The translations under genes were made by a program, and so were the position numbers. 64,000 nt of DNA from the NCBI GenBank assembly GCA_026686845.1, contig JAIVEN010000001.1, forward strand, positions 39,176,001-39,240,000, in the 5' to 3' direction. Positions within the stretch are counted from its first letter, which is position 1. Each line of letters opens with the position of its first letter. Under the pieces are notes generated by a model. That model was not told the origin of the DNA. It did not search any database and saw only the letters and a list, made by a program, of their open reading frames with translations. This document shows, in pieces, positions 24,387 through 37,692 of this stretch. This DNA comes from Adenanthera pavonina (taxonomy: Eukaryota; Streptophyta; Magnoliopsida; Fabales; Fabaceae).

Positions 24387-25526
24387 ATAAAAAATAGAAG
24401 AGAATCAAGATTTGAATTATTATGATAAGAAATTAAAAATTATTTTAGGAACAACTATTGAAGCTTGTCCTCTAGGCCATATTCAAATTTAGTTTGTTTC
24501 TAAGAAAAGACGGATCCTGAGAAGGAACAACATTAAAGTGAAATAAAAAGCATGAAAATACGGTTAAGAAGCATTGTTGGGTAGCATGTATGCAAATTAA
24601 AAAAAAAATGTAGATTTAAAGAAAAGTTGAAGTCCTGGCCAAAAAAATAAAAAATACGAATTGAAACAAATTTTAAAAATGAAATTTTATTTAGATATAA
24701 ATAATATAGGTCTAAAATGAAAAATCGAGTCTAAATATAAAATTTTCTCTATATATAATATATAATGAAATTATAGTTCTGAAATTACATATTTTATAAA
24801 AAATTTAAAATAATATGATTAAATGTGTTATTATTGGTTAAAAAAATGTGTTCTTGCCATTACATTTTTTTTCGGGAAAAAAAAAGTCACCGACATTTAC
24901 GCCCCTTGCCTGGTAGCTGCACAAGCCTGTGTCTCTTCCAAACATAAAAAATTCCAAAAAGTGGAACACCCAACCCGAAGCGCGTTTTGAACACTAGAAA
25001 CGAGAAGACTTGACCTCTGTTACAAAAAAAAGAAAGGAAGTAAAAAAATAGAAGAAGAAGACTTGACCTCACTCCTACCGACCACTGCCTTCTCATTCGT
25101 CCCTCTCCATTCTTCATTCTACAATTTGTAGCAAGCAGCTTAGACTTCATTTTATCAGATCGAGAATCTAAGAAGAAATCTTTCAGTATTATTTCATCCT
25201 TCAGGTTTCCATTTTCTTCCTTTCTCAAGTTTTAGATTCATTCAGTGAAATGATTATTTTATATCTGTGAAGTTTCGCTTTGAAATATCGAACGACGATC
25301 GATATATGAAGATTATCATATACACAAATTCTACTTAGATTTTATTATATGTACTGATTTTTATTAGAACTCTCTATAAGGATGGATCATGGTGCATTTT
25401 GCCTTGGAACTCTATGTATGGATTGTTTTTCAAGCATTTTTGGATTATGACTTCCTTTGAATTTCTCTGTTGTTTCTGAGTGTTTCGCTTTGAAATACAA
25501 ATAGACCGGAAAGAATACTTACAAAA

Positions 25527-25556
25527 ATGGGAACTGATTCTTTCGGAAATCGCTGA
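25527..25556 (+). promoter_or_regulatory. Ten-codon upstream ORF overlapping the first in-frame TNL1 start (TGATG)
   Basis: An ATG at 25527 opens a nine-residue frame (MGTDSFGNR) whose TGA stop at 25554-25556 shares its last base with the ATG of the main frame at 25556. The same arrangement is present in unit 2 (about 53972-54001). Stop-start overlaps of this kind can allow termination-reinitiation; whether the transcript starts far enough upstream to include it is unknown. Confidence 0.5.
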
Positions 25557-28500
25557 TGGATGTATTTGTACATATTTTGAACATTTCAGCTTCTAAATTC
25601 TTGCTTGCCATGGCACTTGATGCTGAAGGAGTTGGGCAATCTTCAACTTCCTCGGGCTCTGCAACTAGGAGATGGAAGTATCATGTGTTTTTGAGTTTTC
25701 GTGGAGAAGATACTCGTACAAGTTTCACAGATCATTTGTATGTTACTCTACAACGTGGAGGAATCATAACTTTTAGAGATGATGAAGAACTTGGGAGGGG
25801 ACAAGTTATTAAAGAAAGTCTGCTACAAGCAATTCAACAATCTCTTTATGCAATTGTTGTTCTATCCCCAAATTATGCTTCTTCAACTTGGTGCTTGGAT
25901 GAGCTTGTGGAGATTCTTCATGCTAAGAAAGAGTTAGGCCTTCAAGTATTTCCAATCTTCTATGGTGTAGATCCGTCTGATGTTCGACATCAAAGGGGTT
26001 GTTTTGCAGAAGCATTGAAAAAGCATGAAGAAAAATTCACACAAGACAAAATGAAGGTGCAAAGATGGAGGGATGCTCTGGAAGAAGTTGCCAATTTATC
26101 TGGTTGGCACTGGCACTCTGGGAATCGGTAATTTCTATATCTCTCAATAATTATCATCATTTTCTTGATAAAGTAATTATAACGTGGTCGTACATTTCGC
26201 AATTGAATTCAGTCAATGACAGGTAGTGAGTTGAAATGGTGTGTTTTTTGTTTTCCATTTTTTCAATCGTATCTTGATGTTTTCTCGATTTTAATGTTTA
26301 ACCATGATGTTCATTGATTAATCAAATAATAAAAATAAAAACATTTACTTAATTAGGCATGTCGAATTTTACCAAAAATACATAATAGTTATTATGTAAT
26401 TAAATAGTTAATAATCTCTCTATAGTTTAAATTTGTATTATATATATGAATTTTATGATAGTGAAAATGGTTATGGCACAAGGCAGTATTCAAAACCAAA
26501 TAACCAAACTGAAAAAAATTGAATAAAATTGACTATAAATAATGTTTGGTTTAATTTTCAATATGTTAAAACCAATTAGTTTGGTTCCGTTTCCATTTCT
26601 TTCATCTAAAATCGAATCAAACAAAAGAATCAGTAGTTTTAAAATTTCTATTTATTTATTTATATGTATAAATTTGTGATTCTATGAATATCAAGAATAT
26701 TGTCATATATAAAAAAAAATGTGATTGCTTTAATAGTTCATTGTATGATTTGTATACATAATTTTTTTTCCTCAAATACAAAATCTTAAAGCATAGCAAT
26801 GTACACAAGAAGAATAAGGACTATTTTGGATGACTTTGTCGGTAGCTAGGAATTTAAATTTCATTTTGAAGTGAATATAATGACATGGTTAATTTGTTAT
26901 TTTTTTGGCCAATAAAAGAGGTTAATTTGTTATTATTTGGACATTAAAGATAAGAAATCTTAAGGGTCATAGTTTAAATCAATATTTTTGATATTTTAGT
27001 TAACTAATTTATATGTTTTAGGAATATGTTTTAAATTTTTTCTTCAATTAAAAGTTTTTTATAAAGATTTGATGGTTTCATGAATAATAATTTTATTAAA
27101 AAAGCATAAATTTAATTATTTTATAATACTTTTTTCTTTTCACACAGTCCACACATATATAGCTTGAATGAAACCAATTCAAACTGAATTGAACCAATAA
27201 AAATTCAAATCAAACTGATTGGTGAGTCAGATCAAATAACTTCACATTTTTCAGTTTGATTCGATTTAGTTTTTATTCAAGATTAAACCATATTGAACCT
27301 TTAAACACTATACAATGTTAGATTGATATTTTGATCTGACATTATATTTTTTGAAAATGTACCTACAGTAAAAAAATTATTCAATAGTAAAGATATCATT
27401 TGGCATAAAAATAATACTTCTGTATAATTTTTCCTTCGAAATATGGCAAATAATTTATGTGCTAGCTATAATAAAAATGAATACAATATTAATTTTTCCT
27501 TTGGTTATTTAATTAAAAAAAATTACACAGTATATCAAACTCTCTCTTAAAATTCTTAAAATCAACGCTTGCATTCCTAATAATATCAAGTTAGTCTCCT
27601 TTTTTTTTCACTTATAAAATTTTTGGAGGAGCTTGCACCCTATTGACACTTGAGGTGTACCATATGGACCCTTAACAGTTTAATCCAGTTCAGGGCAATC
27701 CTTAAAAAGGCCAAGTTAATTCTAATCCAAAATGATGGGGAGGCAACTTTGTGATATTATAATAAATAGTCGAGGGACCAGTTTTATAGTTGATGAATCG
27801 TAGTATAAGTGAAACACGGAGGGAAAGTAATTGTAAGTTCAAGACTTTAAATGTGTCCATTTTATTCTTTTATATTAGAAATCTAGCTATTTAACACTGT
27901 ATTACATTAATTTAAGAATTATGATAATGCAAATGTGAAATTCAGTTCGACAGTTCACTTAAAAATGTTATGATTGTGATCATGTTTCCTTTATATCACA
28001 CTAACTGTTATATAGTTTATGTATAAAAATTTTAAAATTTGGTTAACTCAAACGATCATGATATTATTTTATTTCCTATCCCGCAGGCATGAAACAGAAT
28101 TCATTGAAAACATTACTGAAGAAGTGATGTCAAAATTACGTGATGAACTGCCATTTGACTTTGATATGTTTGTTGGAATTGAATCAAAGATAGCAGAATT
28201 CCAGTCAGTTGTAGCAAATGAATTGGAAGGAATTCAATTGATAGGAATATGGGGCATGGGAGGCTTGGGCAAAACTACTCTTGCTAGAGTCTTTTATGAG
28301 CGAATGCACAAAGACTTTGAAGTTCATTGCTTTCTTCATAATGTTAGAGAGATATGTGAAAGAGGTGGTTTGGTTTCCTTGCAAAGAAAACTTCTTTTTT
28401 CTGTGAATAAAAGAAATATAGAAGTATGTGACTGTGATGAAGGAAGAAAGTTGATAAAAAACATGTTATGCAATAGAAAAATTCTACTTATCCTTGATGA

Positions 28501-31500
28501 TGTGAGTAATATAAGCCAAATTGAGAATTTGGCTGGAAAGCAAGAATGGTTTGGCGAAGGGAGTAGAATAATAATAACAACTAGAGATAAGCATTTGTTA
28601 TCATCATGTGGTGTATCTGCACAGTACCATGTCAAATTCTTGAGTAATAATGAGTCCCTTGAACTTTTCCATCAATATGCTTTTAAAGAAAATGAATCAA
28701 ATGAACATTATTTGGAGCTTTCTAGAAATGTGATTAAATATGCTGGAGGCCTTCCTTTGGCGCTCAAAGTGTTAGGTTCATTTCTTTGTGGAAGAAATAT
28801 ATTGCAATGGAATGATGCACTAGATAGGTTCAAGAAGGTTCCTCCATCTGACATTTTGAAAATACTTGAAGTGAGCTTTGATGGATTGGAAAATGATGTG
28901 AAGATTATATTCTTAGACATAGCTTGCTTCTTTAATGGGAAGACTAAAAATAATGTCATTCAAATTTTAGAAAAGTGTGACCTTCACCCAGTAATTGGAA
29001 TAGACGTTCTTCTCGAGAAATCATTGGTAATTGAGGATAAAGGATGCTTGTGGGTGCATGATACGCTTCAGGAAATGGGTAAGAATATTATAGTTCAAGA
29101 ATCACCCAATGATGCTGGCAAGCGGAGTAGGATATTCTCTTTGGAGGATGCTAATCACATACTAGAATTAAATAAGGTAATACTCCTAATATTTTGTGGA
29201 CTCTTCGTTTAGTATTTTATTAGCTTGACTTATTTTTATATAGGGGACAGAAGCCATCCGAGGTATAGTTCTAACATTAGACAAATCGTCAGATGCATTT
29301 TGGAATCCGGAAGCCTTTTTAAAGATGAGTAATCTCAGGTTACTTATCATATCCAGCCATTCACGTGTTCCTCTTTGCCAATTGAATCTTCCTCACGGAC
29401 TTGAGTGCCTTTCCAGCACATTGAAAGTCATAGAATGGAAGGGCTATCCATTAGATTCTTTGCCAGGTCGAACTTTACCTCATGATCTTGTTGACCTAAA
29501 AATGCGACATAGCAAGTTAAAAGAACTCTGGCGAGGAACACAGGTAATTAAAGTGCTATCATTTAAACTGTTTGTCCATAATTTAATACCTTTATAACTT
29601 GCTTCGGGTTTTTGAAGGCCTACTTTTTTTCTTTTGTAACATAATTTAAATTGTTTGTCCATAATTTAATACATTAATGCTTGTTACATTTAAAAGAACT
29701 TTGGAGAGGAACACAAGTAACTAGTCCGTCTATTTAGATTGTTTGTTCATAATTTGATACATTGATAACTTGATTTTGGTGTTTGAAGGCTTACTGTTTT
29801 CTTCTATTTTTTATTTTTCTTTTAGCTTCTGCGAAGGCTTAAGTCCATTGATCTGAGTCATTCCAAAAACTTCATCAAAACGCCAAATTTTGAAGGAATT
29901 CCTCTGCTTGAAAGATTGATTCTTAAAGGGTGTTCTAACCTTGTTGAAGTACACCCCTCTCTTGGGCAACACAAGAATCTTGTCATTCTTAATATGAAAG
30001 ATTGCAAAAGTATCAAAATCCTCCCAAGAAAGTTTGAGATGGATCACTTGGAGACTTTTGTTCTATCTGGTTGTTTGAAAGTTAGAAGACTTCCTGAGTT
30101 TGGAAAAGATATGAAACATCTATCCTTGCTTGATTTAGAGGAGACAGCTATAGCCAAATTACCTCAATCACTAGGCAATTTGGTTGGTCTTGCTACATTG
30201 AATCTGGGGAATTGCAAAAATCTGGTTTGCCTTCCAAATAATATTCATAAAATGAAAGCTTTAAAGATTCTAGATATTTTTGGGTGTTCAAAGTTTTCAA
30301 GGCTGGCAGAGAATTTGAATGAAAACGAGGCTGTGGAGGAGCTTGATGTGAGTGGAACTGCTATAAAAGAAGTGCCTCCATCATTGAATAATTTAAAGGA
30401 GTTAAAGTTGAGTGGATGCAATGTTCAAGCACAATCATCTTCATCACCATGGAAACGCTTCTCCCTTCTCAGTTGGGCGTTTAGGCTTCAAAGGCCTTCA
30501 AGTGCAACAAGGTTTATGTTTTCCACTTTTTTATCTGGTCTATCATCTTTGGAGCAATTGAATTTAAGTTATTGCAATCTCCACGATGGGTCACTTCCCA
30601 ATGACATTAGCGGTTTGTCATCACTGGCAATGTTAAATCTAAGTGGAAACAATTTTGTTGACTTTCCTTCTGGCCCCATTTCCAGTCTTTCGAAGCTTCA
30701 AGGTCTTTTTCTTGATAATTGCGGAAGGCTTCAGTCTCTACCACAACTTCCGTCAAATCTATTAAGCCTTTTTGTAAGCGATTGTCCATCAATGGAGCAT
30801 TATGTATGCTCGCTGCTATTATGGGAATTCGTCGAATCATTTCAATCTCAGGTTTATTTTATGTATTTACTGTTGTTTCTTTCACATTTATCATTATACT
30901 TATCTAACATGGCAAATTTTTTCTTATAGGGCCACAACCCGAGGCAATTATTCTGCTCAGCACAAGATGATATTGGAGAATGTAAATTAGTGATTTTTTG
31001 TTCTTATCTTGGACTGATATCTTGGGATTTACAAATTGTGAGTTATTCGAATCACTTGAATTTCTAGTTTACTTGATTTGTCTATAATATTTTCCCTTTC
31101 TTACACATTAATAACACGAAAAACATTTTGTTACAGCCTGACTTCTTCATGCAACCTGTTCGCATGTTAACTATTCCCGGTAGTGAAGTGCCCTCATGGT
31201 TTTACAATCAAAACTATTTTTGCGAGGAAGAATTCACTCATGATGAGATTGCTGATACTATTACGTCAAACGTGTCATTCATAGTAAAAATACCTGATTC
31301 TTGTCGTTCAAGTGAATGGTGGGGTATAGCCACATGCTTAGTGCTAGAAAACGATGAGGCACATGATGGGGATAATGATATAGTTTGGTGGACATACAGA
31401 TGTCCTAAAGATGAATTTCCAAAATCGTACTTCTTGTCTTTTGTTGGTCTACAAGATAATTGTCATCATCAACTCCTTCTTGTGTTTATTCGTTGTTCCT

Positions 31501-31682
31501 CTTTTGTTGGAAACCAGCTTCAAATGTTATTTTTCACTTCCACTGTCTACGAAGAATTGGCAGAGTTAAAAATAAGGAAGTGTGGGTGGCGTGTGGTGTG
31601 TAAAGAGGATGTTGAAAGATGGCGAAAAAGAAGGGAAGAAGGCTGTCGCAACAACAATAATGACAATGTTCTTAATGAATAG
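25556..31682 (+). CDS. TNL1: TIR-NBS-LRR disease resistance protein, N/RPP-like (intact, 6 exons)
   Basis: Exons 25556-26127, 28087-29176, 29244-29543, 29826-30851, 30930-31037 and 31137-31682 join in phase with GT..AG introns to give 1213 residues. Domains in order: TIR (about 40-175; FLSFRGEDTRTSF, and CLDEL with the expected NADase glutamate at E116); NBS with P-loop GMGGLGKTT (247-255), kinase-2 LLILDDV, TTRDKHLL, GLPLAL (412-417), FLDIACFF and VHD (514-516) in place of MHD; about ten leucine-rich repeats in exons 3-4; and a C-terminal C-JID-type domain beginning IPGSEVPSWF (1045-1054). These are intracellular receptors that detect pathogen effectors; the TIR part makes NAD-derived signals that act through EDS1. 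Intron 1 is 1959 bp. Start: the ATG at 25610 (MALDAEGV, context GCCATGG) is a plausible alternative, 18 codons shorter. No lesions seen; the recognised effector is unknown. Confidence 0.93.
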
Positions 31683-33320
31683 AGGCTATATATCGTCAAG
31701 GCCCAAATATGTATGTATATCATCAGTTCATTGTTGAAGAAGATAGGTCTACTTCTGATGTTGGGCCCAGTGCCCCAAACAAAAGCCATAAAATTGGAAC
31801 AGATACAATACTTTCAAGGTACATAATGATAAATCAACCCTTTTTATTATAATTGAGAATTTATATTTTCTATTATTCTTTGTTTGGTGGCTTTGGCTAT
31901 TTAAAGATTTACACAAACACGCACACACGTTAAGTTTAATAGTATTTCTACTCATACACTTGGTAAAGCTTATACTCCATGAAAATGTTGTGTCAGCAAG
32001 AGGTCTGGTTTCACAGCTGAGGGAGGATTTACATTTCATGGATGGGGACTGAATTTTGCTCTCAGAAGATTTACGGATGTCAGCAGATTCTAATTTCTAT
32101 TCTTTTGAAGTGATTCTTTCATATGAAACTTGGGTATATGGATATGGCTTATTTCTTTCTTCTCTCCTTGGCGCTGACTTGAAACATTTGTCTGTAGTGG
32201 AATCTTCTCCAAAGTTAGTGCAAGGAAACAAACATAAAATCTGGGTTTTCCTTGTAGAAAAAAATATTGAAGACGAGATTTTGATCAACCACATGCAAAG
32301 CTGTTTATTAAATAATTTCATTTTTAAAATTTTCTTACCAACAAATTCAAATTCAAATTTGATTATGGACTAAATTGCAACCAAAATTATGTAATCCATT
32401 GATTATTTATTCATAGATAGAGATCAAATTAACTTTAAAGAATACTTGGTAAAAAAAAATTCAATTTAGCTCCTAACCAATCAAACTCATTTCTATATTA
32501 AATTTAGATTATTTTAAAAAATAATGTACATAGATATGGTGATAGTTGATTGGATCAATGCTCATGACGCCTACACAAAAGAATGTTTTAATTAAGGCAT
32601 TAAACGATGTATATTAAAATAAAATCATACCCGTGTATCAAAAAGCATTTCTATGGAAATAATATATATTGAAAGAAAATAACATTTTTTGCCAGAAAAG
32701 AAAATAACTTCATTGTTAAATTTTTCCAATTTATTAATTTAAATATATAAAATAGACGTTTGAGTTTTGGATAGCCGGTAAAAAAATTATAGGGTTATGG
32801 GCATCATCAACTTGATTGATCTAAGAAATAGTTTTCAATAATTAATGTTGAATTAAAAAATTAAATTTGTTTTTAATAAACATAATTTGATTCAGAGATT
32901 AGGATTTAGACAAAATCTTGTCAAAGCATTTTTCAATCAAAATTTGATTTTGTATTGGCCCCAACAAAAATTTTTTATGCATGTGTGATACAAAAAGGGG
33001 ATTACAAGAACATGTATAGGTGCATTGATTTTAAATAATATTGTTAGTAATTACACATATAAATTAACTAAGCAGATTATTATTGATTCGAAATTGAATT
33101 CAAATAAAAATATCAGAAAGAATGGATTCAAACTACCTGCTAAGATTATGAAAGAGAAAAATTCCATTGAATATGATTAAGAATCCAATTTGTATGATTA
33201 TGAAAAATTGAATTGATCTCTAATTAGTTTAAATCAATCAGGAATGTTTTCTTTTGAAAAAACCTGGAATTAATTAATGTCAATTTATTATAGATTAAAT
33301 TTCATTAAAAATTATGCATA
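31683..33320. other. TNL1 downstream flank shared by three loci
   Basis: Matches unit 2 (62201 onward) and partly the relic at 22452-23625. An open frame at about 32056-32373 includes IWVFLVEKNIEDEILINHMQ. The same words persist in the other two copies, but a 1-bp difference upstream (GACTTGAAAC here, GACTGAAAC in unit 2, GATTGAAAC in the relic) breaks the longer frame there, so coding status is doubtful. The rest is probably 3' untranslated and intergenic DNA. Confidence 0.55.
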
Positions 33321-33805
33321 AAATTAGAATTAAATCCAAATTTTCATTTCCATTATTTTGAATTTTTAATTAAAAAAAAGATTCATCCCAATAGGAAAAA
33401 TGTGCTATTGACTTTAATATAAATATCTATAAGTTTTCATTTAAATATTATGATTGTTTTACAGAAAAAAAAAAGATAATTGTGATGAATTTTTTAGGCC
33501 TAGGATGATTGTTATGATTGAAAGGGTATGAGTTGTAATTAATTTTGTCCATTAGATGATTAAAAATCAAAATATAACTTACAAATATAAATATCACTCT
33601 TTATAAAAATAAATACCAATTTTCGTTAATTGAACCATCTATTGGTTGAATATATTAAATTACCTAACTAATTGAAAAAATGCTTATAAAAAAATTCAAA
33701 AATATTAAAGATTTAGTTAAATGATCATAACTAATTTTCAAATTTAAATATATATTAATTAATATAATTAATATGAAAGTTAAGATTATGATAAAATCTT
33801 CATGG
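33321..33805. other. AT-rich spacer before the copia element
   Basis: No gene or repeat recognised. It may still belong to duplication unit 1, but the corresponding part of unit 2 lies beyond the window. Confidence 0.5.
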
Positions 33806-34155
33806 TGTTACAAAAATAAAAAGAGCAAGAAAGATGAACAAGAGAAGAGATATGGATGAGACAAAGTAGAGAGTTTTTCATATTTCCTTCAAACGTAAAT
33901 AAAAGATACATGCTCTCTATTTGTAGGCCTCAAACTATTAAAGGCTCACATAAAGGTTACAGAAACATAAATAAGAATATAATGACATAACATTACATAT
34001 TTATAGGTTATAGTGTATTAACTATGAAAAGCACTATAAAAGCCATTCAATAAAAATGTTATAGAATGTAGGACATTAACTTTAAGGAGGTTATGAAATT
34101 TAAAACATTAAAGGTGGAGAATCCTAATAGTTGGGGGTTATGGATGACCATAACA
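33806..34155 (-). repeat. Copia 3' LTR (left)
   Basis: 350 bp, aligns with 50357-50722. Just inside it, minus-strand text with TTTTTGTCCCACTGGGGTTT and GTAGTAAGGTTTTAACGAG is the conserved stretch often found before the 3' LTR of plant copia elements. Confidence 0.8.
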
Positions 34156-34169
34156 AAATTGTGTCTCGT

Positions 34170-37100
34170 TAAAACCTTACTACGAAAACCCCAGTGGGAC
34201 AAAAACTTGGAAAGAGAAAAAGAGTACAACGCAGCATTTACTCCCCTGATGTTAACATCACTTTATACCTTTGAATTGATACATCTCAATTCCATGTACC
34301 AACTTCTCAAATATTGTAGTTGGTAGTCTTGGTAAGCAAATCTGCAAGATTATCACATGAACGAATTTGTAGAATATCTATGTCAATCCTCTTTAGAAGA
34401 TCATGAGTGAAAAAGAATTTTGGTGAAATATGCTTCATTTTATCTCCTTTTATATATCTTCCTTTTAACTAAATTATACATATTATATTATCTTCATATA
34501 ATATTGTTGTAATCTTTTTCTCAAGAAGTAGACCACACATTTTTAGAATATGCTAGATTATTGACTTTAGCCAAATACATTCTTGAGTTGCTTCGTGCAT
34601 AGCAATAATCTCTACATGATTTGATGAGGTAAAAGTTTATTTTGTTGAGTGTCAAGATATAACTGTGCCTCCACATATAAATAAGTATCATATTTGGGAC
34701 CGAGCTTTGAGTGGATTAGATAAATACCCTACATCTGCATAGTCAATCAATTGTGATCCAGATTCAATTGAATAAAATAATCACATGTCAATAGTCCCTT
34801 TGGAAAATCGAAATATATGTTTAACTCCATTCCAATGTCTTTTTATTGGAGAAGAACTAAATCTTACCAATAGATTTACAGCAAATGCAATATCAGATCA
34901 TGTTAAATTAGCAAGATATATTAATGCACCTATAACACTAAGATATGGTACTTCACGACCGAGGAGTTCTTCTTTATTTTCTTGGGACAAAAAGGATCTT
35001 TATTTACATCAAGCGATCTTATAACTATTGGGATATTTAATAGATGTGCTTTATCCATGTAAAATCCCTTTAAAGTTTTTTAATATAAGATGATTAATGA
35101 ACAAAAATTCCATTGTCAAATACTCAATTTGTAAATCGAGACAAATTTTGTTTTTCTAAGATCTTTCATTTCAAATTTTCTTTTCAAACAATCAACTGCT
35201 TTTTGAAACTCTTCAGAAATTCCAATGATATTTAAATCATCAACATATACAACAATTATAGCAAATTTTTATCATTTTCCTTTAATAAAGACACAAGGAC
35301 AAATGACATCATTTTGTAACCTTACTCTAGCAAATATTCACCGAGACGAGTATGTAACATTCATCCAGATTGTTTCAACCCATATAAGGATTTATGCAAA
35401 CGAATTGTATAATTTTCTCGAGAATCTTTACATGCTTATGGCATATTAAATCCTTCAGGGATTTTCATATAAATTTCAGTATCTAAAGAATCATATAAAT
35501 AGGCAGTAACAATATCCATCAAATACATATCAATTTTTTTATATACTACCAAACTAATTAGATACCGTGAAGTGATTGCATCCACCACAGGAGAATAGCT
35601 CTTTTCATAATCAATATCAGGTCTTTGTGAAAATCCTTGTGCTACAAGTTGTGCTTTATATCCAACAACTTCATCTTTCTTATTTTGTTTTCGCACAAAT
35701 ACCCATCTATATCCAATTGGTTTTACACCCTAGGGTGTTCGAACTACAGGTTTGAAAACTTCACGTTTTGAAAGTGAATTTAATTCAACTTGAATTGCCT
35801 CTTTCCATTTTGACCAATCATTTTTGTGTCTACATTCTTCAACAGATTTTGGTTCAAGATCCTTATTTTGATTTATTATCTCAATAGCCACATTACATAA
35901 AAATATGTTATTAACAACTACATCTTTTTGATTCTATCTTTTTTCCCATGAAAACATAACTTATCGAAATCTCTTCATTGTTTTCAGGGATTTGGACCAC
36001 TTCTGGAGTCATCTGATTAGCTATGTCTTGGCCCTCTACAAAAGTATTAGCCTCCTTAACTGAACCATCTTGATTATCTACGCCTTTCCTTTTTTTAGAA
36101 TTTTTTTCTTTGGAACTGATTGGTCTACCACGCTTCAAGCATGGTTTGGATTCATTTGCATTACGTAATTATTCTATTAGAACATCAATTCGAATTGGAG
36201 TATTTTTGGCTGGAATATAAGATTTAGTAATTCTCTTTAGGTCAGTAAATGCATCTGGCAATTGATTTGCAATATGCTACAAATAAATTATTTTTTACAC
36301 TTCTAATTTACATTGTTTTGTTCAAGGATCTATGTACGATAATGATGAAGAATTCCAAGTAATTTATTTTTTCAATTGTTGGTTATCTCCCCAACGTTGG
36401 AAAAATGCTACATCAAAACGACAATCCGCAAATTGTGCCGTAAACAAATCTCTAGTTAATGGTTCAATATACTTCATTATGGAAGAAGACTCATAATCAA
36501 CATATATTCTCAACCTTCTTCAAAGACCCATCTTTGAACATTGTAATGGAGCAATAGGAACATATACTGCATATCTAAAAATTCTAATATGGGAAATATT
36601 TGGCTCATGACCAAAAGCCAATTGTAATGGAGAGAATTTATGATAACTTGTTGGTCTCATGCGAATGAGTGCTACTGCATGTAAAATTGCTTATCCCTAT
36701 GCTAAAATAGGAAGCTTTGTTTTCATAAGCATTGGTCTAGCAATTTATTTGAGGCGTTTAATAAATGATTCTATTAAACCATTTTGAGTATGCACATATG
36801 CTATAGATTTTTCTATTATTATTTCAGTTGACAGGCGATAGTCATTAAAATCCTGTAATGCAAACTCACTAGTATTATTAAGACAAATTGTCTTGATTGC
36901 ATAATATGAAAACTGTGCTCTTAATTGAATCATTTGAATAAGTAATCTAACAAATATTAAATTATGAGTTGATAATAAGTACACATGTGACCACCTAATA
37001 GATGTATCTATTAAAACTATAAAATATTTAAATAGTCCACATGATAGATGGATAGGTCCACATATATCCCCTTGAATACGTTCCAGAAATGTAGGGGATT

Positions 37101-37687
37101 CAGGCCTAACCTTAGCTAGTGATGGCCTTATAATTAATTTGCCTTGAGAACATGTAGCACATGAAAAATCTTTAAACTAAAGAATATTCTGGTTCTTCAA
37201 TAAATGTCCATGTGAATTTTTAATAATTTTTCATATCATAATTGATTCGGGATGGCCTAATCGATCATGCCAAATGATAAAAGTATTTCTAACTATAAAC
37301 TTCTAGTTTACTGTGATATTTGTTTCAATTGTACCAATACATGTATAGTACAAATCAGATGATAAAACATGTAATTTTTCCTAAACATACTTCTTTCCAG
37401 ATACAATAACTGTAGTATGTAGATATTTAATATTTTTCTCATTTGTAGTTTCAATATGATATCCATTTTGATGGATATTCTTAAAACTTAATAAATTTCT
37501 TCGAGACTTAGTAGAGAATAATGTACTTTTTATGACAAACTTCGTCCCACCGAGTAATATTATAATTGCTCTTTCAGAGCTATCAATTAATTTTGAATTA
37601 CTCGCTATGGTATTGACACTTGCATCACTTATTATTAAATAAGAAAAATATTTTTTTATCTTTGAGTATTGTATGCATTGTAGCACT
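34170..37687 (-). pseudogene. Copia pol remnant: protease/pre-integrase, integrase, reverse transcriptase, RNase H
   Basis: From the right, 37381-37686 encodes the protease end and pre-integrase region (NLLSFKNIHQNGYHIET). 36745-36984 encodes the integrase catalytic area (AYVHTQNGLIESFIKRL). 35911-36138 is a linker. 35436-35696 encodes the start of the reverse transcriptase (YKAQLVAQGFSQRPDIDYEK then SYSPVVDAIT). Degenerate RT and RNase H sequence continues to about 34200. The pieces lie in different frames with stops between them, so no full polyprotein can be made. Confidence 0.85.
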
Positions 37688-37692
37688 ATTCA

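Larger units (their letters stand above)
24387..33320. repeat. Segmental duplication unit 1 (contains TNL1)
   Basis: Starts at a sharp homology boundary: AATAGAAGAGAATCAAGATT at about 24390 matches 52884 onward, and the two units then run in parallel through promoter, exons, introns and 3' flank. Small indels are frequent. The right limit is unknown because unit 2 reaches the window edge at a point equivalent to about 33153. Confidence 0.85.

Noticed and set aside
28336..28959. Long minus-strand frames within TNL1 exon 2 and at the equivalent place in TNL2
   Set aside because: Antisense shadows of the NBS coding sequence.
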